From contig CATKHW010000298.1 in the NCBI GenBank assembly GCA_949752795.1, forward strand, positions 367,001 to 431,000: DNA of 64,000 nucleotides, read 5' to 3'. The translations under genes and the position numbers were made by a program. This DNA is from Hyperoodon ampullatus. Taxonomy: Eukaryota > Chordata > Mammalia > Artiodactyla > Ziphiidae. This document shows, one piece after another, positions 58,630-64,000 of this stretch (its first letter is position 1; each line of letters opens with the position of its first letter). Under the pieces are notes generated by a model. It did not search any database. It was given only the letters and a program-made list of their open reading frames with translations, and was not told where the DNA came from.

Positions 58630-59400
58630 TGCATCATTGTCGAAGTTGGGCCCCTCTTCCTGTGCTTTAAAGGCGATTCCAACATACCTCTTGAAATCTG
58701 TTTCCTGCTATTCTGCCTCACTTTCAAGTCTGCCTCGTTGCCTTCCCTCAACAGATTTTTGGACGATAGTTGTCCTTTATTACTCGGCCAGTTTGTGAAT
58801 TGCTGTGCCCCTGAGCTCCATTTTTCAACTCGTTTTTGGTGAGCTGACCGCAAGTCCAAAATTTTGGTTCAGTACCTATGCTGATTCCCAGTGGGGGGCT
58901 GAGACTTTGGTTAATTCTTCTTCCTGCCGGAAATTAAAGTGATATGTGCCCGTTCAAATGCCTAACAGCTACTCTCTCAATGGTTCTCCCTCTTCCCTTT
59001 CATCCTCTGCCAATTTGACAACCTGTGCGAACCAGGAGGTTAAAGGGGCTGTCTCTCCAAGTTGAGAGGTTGATAGTAAAGCAGATGGAAAGTCAAACCA
59101 GAGCACCAGGAGAGGGACTATTCGTTGAGTTTTAGAAACCTTTCGTATTCACAGTGTGTCCGTTCTCTAGGTTTCCCGTACATGTTATAGCTGTAGTAAT
59201 ATTCCCTTCAACCTGGAGAGTTGGGACCCATGGAATGGGTGCCATGCATTATTGCTTTAAAGGGTCTGCATTTGCTCACCCAATCTCACCAATCGTCTCA
59301 GTCCCAAGTGTCCCTCTTTATGCCACATCCAGCTGTCGTTGTAGATAGGGTCATTCCAGGTTTCATCAGAGACCCTGAAGGAATTGTAAAGAATTTCCCA

Positions 59401-60292
59401 GGTTTTTGGTTTGTTTTTGAAATTCCTTTTTATAGTGGCTTTCAGCTGATTCTCGCTGCCATGTTTATGCCAGTCTAGACACACTTGATTCTTTTACGGA
59501 GACATATCAATACATAGGTTTTAAGATTCTTACTAGTCTGATATATTCCTCTGCGGGAAATATGGGGTTTTGAGTCCCTTTCACTGAGGAAGGTGTAGGT
59601 CTTGTCTATTCCATAGTTGGTTTTTGGAACGGTACCTGTGCTTATATCAAACTCTGGTTTTATGCATCACCCCACCTCTCCTTCCCCCTTAAGCAGGCAT
59701 AAGAGTGTTTTCTAAATGTGAAACACTGTTCTCTTTCCTAACTCAGTTCAAGTGTAGCCAAGTTTACAGGATCTTCATAAGTGATATCTTATGATAAGTT
59801 TCTTTTTCTGTGTGACTTATTTCACTTAGGATCATCGTACCTGAATCCACCCATTTTGCTGCTACTGGTCTTATGACATTGACTTCATGGCTGAGGGATA
59901 ATCCATCGTACGTAAGTACCACAATTTTTTGAACCATTTTTATATTTCCTGGGATATTTAAGGTGTACCCAAGTTGAGGTCCTTGTAAGCAGTGCAGCCC
60001 TAAATTTTGGGGTGGCTCTGTCTTATTGATTTTCAGTTTTCCCAAGGTATATTCCCTAGACTGGAAGTGCCCTTGGCTCTGTAGGTCTGTTCTTTACTTG
60101 TTTTAGGGAACACAATGCACTCCTACAGAGAGGCAGTTGGCAATTTACATCCCGCCCATCAGCATAGCAAGGCTCCCTGTTCTCCATGGCCTGTCTTGCC
60201 TTTCTGGTTTTTACACATTTTGTGGATGTCCCTTTTGACCGGTGGGAAGTGATACTTCTTTGTAGTGCAGATTTGCATTGCCCGCTTGCTTG
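59401..60292 (-). mobile_element. Truncated antisense L1, monomer P
   Basis: Both frames are open (59764-60045, 60056-60301). The poly(A)-derived tract is degraded. Confidence 0.88.
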
Positions 60293-60366
60293 CTTAGCCA
60301 AAAAGGGCGTATGCGTTTTCTCCTGAATATATTCAGGAGAAAACGCATACGCCCTTTTTGGCCAAG
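60293..60366. repeat. 74-bp palindrome, P (1 mismatch)
   Basis: Mispair at 4 (cttagcc). Confidence 0.96.
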
Positions 60367-61138
60367 TGGATCATTGGCGAAGTTGTGCCCCTCTTCCTGT
60401 GCTTTAAAGGCGATTCAAACGTACCTCTTGAAATCTGTTTCCTGCTATTCTTCCTCGCTTTCAAGTCCGCCTCGTTGCCTTCCCTCAACAGATTTTTGGA
60501 CGATAGTTGTCCTTTATTACTCGGCCAGTTTGTGAATTGCTGTGCCCCTGAGCACCATTTTTCAACTCGTTTTTGGTGAGCTGACCGCAAGTCCAAAATT
60601 TTGGTTCAGGACCTATACTGGTTCCCGGTGGGTGGCTGAGACTTTGATTAATTCTTCTTCCTGCCGGGAAATTAGATTGATATGTGCCCGTCCAAATGCC
60701 TAACAGCTACTCTCTCATTGGTTCTCCCTCTTCCCTTTCATCCTCTGCCAAATTGGCAACCTGTGCGAACCAGGAGGTTAAAGGGGCTGTCTCTCCAAGT
60801 TGGGAAGTTGATAGTAAAGCAGATGGAAAGTCAAACCGGAGCACCAGGAGAGGGACTATTCGTTGAGTTTTAGAAACCTTTCGTATTCACAGTGTGTCCG
60901 TTCTCTAGGTTTCCCGTACATGTTATAACTGTAGTAATATTCCCTCCAACCTGGAGAGTTGGGACCCATGGAATGGTTGCCAGGCATTTGTGCTTTAAAG
61001 GGTCTGCATTTGCTCACCCAATATCACCAATCCTCTCAGTCCCAAGTGTCCAGCCTTATGCCACATCCAGCTGTCGTTGTACATAGGGTCATTCCAGGTT
61101 TCATCAGAGACCCTGAATGAATTGTAAAGAATTTCCAA

Positions 61139-62030
61139 GTTATTTTGTTTTGTTTTTGAAATTCCTTTTTAGAGTGGGTTTGAGCTGATTCTCGCTGCCA
61201 TGTTAATGCCAGTCTAGACACACTCGATTCCCTTATGGAGACATATCAATACATAGGTTTTAAGATTCTTACTAGTCAGATATATTCCTCTGAGTTAAAT
61301 ATGGGGTTTGAGTCCCTTTCACTGAGGAAGGTGTAGGTCTTGTCTATTCCATAGTTGGTTTTTGGAATGGTACCTGTGCTTATATCAAACACTGGTTTTA
61401 TGCATCACCCCACCTCTCCTTCCCCCTTAAGCAGGCATAAGAGTGTTTTCTAAATGTGAGACACTGTTCTCTTTCCTAACTCAGTTCAAGTGTAGCCATG
61501 TTTACAGGATCTTCATAAGTGATATCTTATGATAAGTTTCTTTTTCTCTGTGACTTATTTCACTTAGAATCATCGTACCTGAATCCACCCATTTTGCTGC
61601 TACTGGTCTTATGACATTGACTTCATGGCTGAGGGATATTCCATCGTACGTAAGTACCACAATTTTTTGAACCATTTTTATATTTCCTGGGATATTTAAG
61701 GTGTACCCAAGTTGAGGTCCTTGTAAGCAGTGCAGCACTAAATTTTGGGGTGGCTCTGTCTTATTGATTTTCAGTTTTCCCAAGGTATATTCCCTAGACT
61801 GGAAGTGCCCTTGGCTCTGTAGCTCTGTTCTTTACTTGTTTTAGGGAACACAATGCACTCCTCCAGAGAGGCAGTTGGCAATTTACATCCCGCCCATCAG
61901 CATAAGAAGGCTCCTTGTTCTCAAGTGCCTGTCTTGCCTTTCTGGTTTTTACACATTTTGTGGATGTCCCTTTTGACCAGTTGGAAGTGATACTTCTTTG
62001 TAGTGCAGATTTGCATTGCCCGCTTGCTTG
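61139..62030 (-). mobile_element. Truncated antisense L1, monomer Q
   Basis: Both frames are open (61502-61783, 61794-62039). It is the match for the J3 patch. Confidence 0.89.
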
Positions 62031-62105
62031 CTTGGCCAAAAAGGGCGTATGCGTTTTCTCTTGAATATATTCAGGAGAAAACGCATACGCCCTTTTTTGG
62101 CCAAG
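62031..62105. repeat. 75-bp palindrome, Q (1 mismatch, 1-bp bulge)
   Basis: Mispair at 31 (ctcttgaa) and one extra T in the right arm (six Ts opposite five As). Confidence 0.95.
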
Positions 62106-62877
62106 TGTATCATTTTCGAAGTTGTGCCCCTCTTCCTTTGCTTTAAAGGCGTTTCCAACGTACCTCTTGAAATCTGTTTCCTGCTATTCTGCCTCGCTTT
62201 CAAGTCTGCCTCGTTGCCTTCCCTCAACAGATTTTTGGACGATAGTTGTCCTTTATTACTTGGCCAGTTTGTGAATTGCAGTGCCCCTGAGCTCCATTTT
62301 TCAACTCGTTTTTGGTGATCTGACCGCAAGTCCAAAATTTTGGTTCGGGACCTATACTGGTTCCCGGTGGGTGGCTGAGACTTTGCTTAATTCTTCTTCC
62401 TGCCAGGAAATTACAGTGATATGTGCCCGTCCAAATGCCTAACAGCTACTCTCTCATTGGTTCTCCCTCTTCCCTTTCATCCTCTGCCAAATTGGCAACC
62501 TGTGCGAACCAGGAGGTTAAAGGGGCTGTCTCTCCAAGTTGGGAGGTTGATAGTAAAGCAGATGTAAAGTCAAAGCGGAGCACCAGGAGAGGGAATATTC
62601 ATTGAGTTTTAGAAAACTTTCGTATTCACAGTGTGTCCGTTCTCTAGGTTTCCCGTACATGTTATAGCTGTAGTAATATTCCCTTCAACCTGGAGAGTTG
62701 GGACCCATGGAATGGGTGCCAGGCATTTGTGCTTTAAAGGGTCTGCATTTGTTCACCCAATCTCACCAATCGTCTCAGTCCCAAGTGTCCCTCGTTATGC
62801 CACATCCAGCTGTCATTGTAGATAGGGTCATTCCAGGTTTCATCAGAGACCCTGAAGGAATTGTAAAGAATTTCCCA

Positions 62878-63771
62878 GTTTTTTTGTTTTGTTTTTGAAA
62901 TTACTTTTTATAGTGGGTTTGAGCTGATTCTCGCTGCCATGTTTATGCCAGTCTAGACACACTTGATTCCATTACGGAGACATATCAATACATAGGTTTT
63001 AAGATTCTTACTAGTCAGATATATTGCTCTGCGGGAAATATGGTGTTTTGAGTCCCTTTCACTGAGGAAGGTGTAGGTCTTGTCTATTCCATAGTTGGTT
63101 TTTGGAACGGTACCTGTGCTTATATCAAACTCTGGTTTTATGCATCACCCCACCTCTCCTTGCCACTTAAGCAGGCATAAGTGTGTTTTATAAATGTGAG
63201 AAACTGTTCTCTTTCCTAACTCAGTTCAAGTGTAGCCATGTTTACAGGATCTTCATAAGTGATATCTTATGATAAGTTTCTTTTTCTGTGTGACTTATTA
63301 CACTTAGAATCATCGTACCTGAATCCACCCATTTTGCTGCTACTGGTCTTATGACATTGATTTCATGGCTGAGAGATATTCCATCGTACGTAAGTACCAC
63401 AATTTTTTGAACTGTTTTTATATTTCCTGGGATATTTAAGGTGTACCCAAGTTGAGGTCCTTGTAAGCAGTGCAACCCTAAATTTTGGGGTTTCTCTGTC
63501 TTATTGATTTTAAGTTTTCCCATGGTATATTCCCTAGACTGGAAGTGCCCTTGGTTCTGTAGCTCTGTTCTTTACTTGTTTTAGGGAACACAATGTACTC
63601 CTCCAGAGAGGCAGTTGGCAATTTACATCCCGCCCATCAGCATAACAGGGCTCCCTGTTCTTCAGGGCCTGTCTTGCCTTTCTGGTTTTTACACATTTTT
63701 GTGTATGTCCCTTTTGACCGGTGGGAAGTGATACTTCTTTGTAGTGCAGATTTGCATTGCCCGCTTGCTTG
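62878..63771 (-). mobile_element. Truncated antisense L1, monomer R
   Basis: The terminal frame is open at 63242-63523 (MILSVISHTEKE). The other frame runs on through the palindrome to 63833. Confidence 0.88.
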
Positions 63772-63845
63772 CTTGGCCAAAACGGGCGTATGTGTTTTCT
63801 CCTGAATATATTCAGGAGAAAACGCATACGCACTTTTTGGCCAAG
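63772..63845. repeat. 74-bp palindrome, R (3 mismatches)
   Basis: Mispairs at 12 (aaaacggg), 14 (acgcacttttt on the right) and 22 (tatgtg). Confidence 0.95.
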
Positions 63846-64000
63846 TGCATCATTGTCGAAGTTGGGCCCCTCTTCCTGTGCTTTAAAGGCGATTCCAACG
63901 TACCTCTTGAAATCTGTTTCCTGCTATTCTGCCTCGCTTTCAAGTCCGCCTCGTTGCCTTCCCTCAACAGATTTTTGGACGATAGTTGTCCTTTATTACT

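Larger units (their letters stand above)
57663..59400 (+). repeat. Monomer K' (diverged K-like, outside HOR)
   Basis: It occupies the K position and keeps K markers (ggggtgttgagtcc ~57827, ggaatggtacc ~57890). It lacks others (no cttaagtacctc, no tttccccggg) and has many private changes, such as gtctatacacacttgtatccc (~57735), cttcgcccttaag (~57945), tttcacaaggaat (~58302), gagagaaagttgg (~58391) and ccggaaattaaag (~58926). It could be an older K or a related monomer. Confidence 0.85.
59401..61138 (+). repeat. Monomer P (divergent)
   Basis: Not assignable to a HOR type. The T-tract is degraded to gtttttggtttgtttttg. It has ggctttcagctgattc (~59437), gattcttttacgg (~59487), ggataatccatcg (~59896), gcttagccaaaaag in the palindrome, attgaaaccg-free ordinary middle sequence, and the tail ccaacctggag with ccctccaacc (~60943). 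Confidence 0.85.
61139..62877 (+). repeat. Monomer Q (divergent; matches the J3 patch)
   Basis: Its first ~690 bp are nearly identical to 55926-56618. I count three differences, all in the first ~110 bp (ttaatgcc, acactcgat, ttatggag in Q). After that it diverges: cataagaaggctccttg (~61901), gaccagttggaag (~61975), cattttcgaag (~62110), ggcgtttccaac (~62147) and agatgtaaagtcaaagcgg (~62560). Confidence 0.87.
1..64000 (+). repeat. Satellite array, ~1.74-kb L1-derived monomer (common-cetacean-satellite type)
   Basis: The whole window is one tandem array. A fixed landmark (ctagactgg, in the L1 part) recurs at 1009, 2746, 4484, 6223, 7961, 9699, 11436, 13167, 14898, 16637 and 18375, then at 20113 with the same variants, and so on to 63534. 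Spacing is 1,731-1,740 bp. All copies point the same way and no unrelated insertion interrupts them. Each unit is antisense L1 (~890 bp), a 74-bp palindrome, and ~775 bp of unrecognised sequence. Naming it the common cetacean satellite rests on remembered literature about an L1-based satellite of this unit size in whales. The tandem structure and the L1 content are read directly. The array is probably constitutive heterochromatin, but chromosomal location cannot be read from the window. Confidence 0.93.
57506..64000 (+). repeat. Divergent monomers flanking the HOR (K', P, Q, partial R)
   Basis: The same satellite continues in phase, but these monomers carry many private substitutions and do not match a HOR type closely. 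Examples are gtctatacacac at ~57735, a damaged T-tract at 59401, an extra T in the palindrome at 62031, and gggcgtatgtg at ~63783. P and Q have a hybrid of the two marker states that split the HOR monomers (gacttcatggctg at 59881 and 61619). This fits an array region less recently homogenised than the HOR. Confidence 0.8.
62878..64000 (+). repeat. Monomer R (divergent, cut by window end)
   Basis: The first 1,123 bp only: the L1 part, the palindrome and 155 bp beyond. Many private changes are present, such as atattgctctgcgg (~63022), ccttgccacttaag (~63157), tttataaatgtgag (~63186), gaactgtttttat (~63406), ggggtttctctg (~63487), ttcccatgg (~63517) and cacatttttgtgtatg (~63691). Confidence 0.88.

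Overview
The window is wall-to-wall satellite DNA and contains no functional gene that I can support. It holds 36 complete head-to-tail monomers of about 1.74 kb (1,730-1,739 bp) and a partial monomer at each end, all in the same orientation. Each monomer has three parts. First comes about 890 bp of reverse-oriented, decayed LINE-1: a T-rich tract (the complement of a poly(A) tail), then 3'UTR and the C-terminal end of ORF2. Next is a 74-bp inverted repeat with no spacer, which is perfect in 12 of 37 copies. Last come about 775 bp that I do not recognise. The L1 part resembles artiodactyl/cetacean-type L1 3' ends. From memory, an L1-derived tandem unit of about 1.6-1.76 kb is the 'common cetacean satellite' (Arnason and co-workers; Kapitonov, Holmquist and Jurka 1998 on L1 as its basic unit). 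The host is therefore most likely a whale, and the 1.74-kb length fits the long form better than the ~1.58-kb dolphin form. The host is an inference; the L1 content is seen directly.

Monomers are not interchangeable. They fall into twelve recognisable types, here A, B, C, X, D, E, F, G, H, I, J and K, repeated in fixed order as a higher-order repeat (HOR). Bases 1-353 are the end of one HOR copy. Copy 1 (354-19456) and copy 2 (19457-38558) each have 11 monomers, and corresponding monomers are nearly identical (about half a dozen substitutions in the A monomer by eye). Copy 1 lacks X and copy 2 lacks C. Copy 3 (38559 to about 57505) has both C and X and runs through most of J. The simplest reading is a 12-monomer, 20.8-kb ancestral HOR that lost a different single monomer in copies 1 and 2. 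Both deletion junctions lie within the first ~165 bp of a monomer.

At about 57.4-57.5 kb the HOR stops inside monomer J. The remaining 6.5 kb (K', P, Q and partial R) is the same satellite with more private changes and no match to the ordered HOR types, apart from K-like markers in K'. This looks like an edge between homogenised HOR and looser monomeric repeats. J of copy 3 carries a patch of about 0.7-0.85 kb nearly identical to flanking monomer Q, which suggests gene conversion across the edge.

The most striking structural element is the 74-bp palindrome in every unit. In X and F both arms carry matching changes at two stem positions, while C, D and E show hybrid states. The window therefore records arm-to-arm homogenisation or recombination inside the palindrome. 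Open frames recur in every monomer, but they are L1 ORF2 remnants or chance frames across the palindrome, and none is called as a gene.
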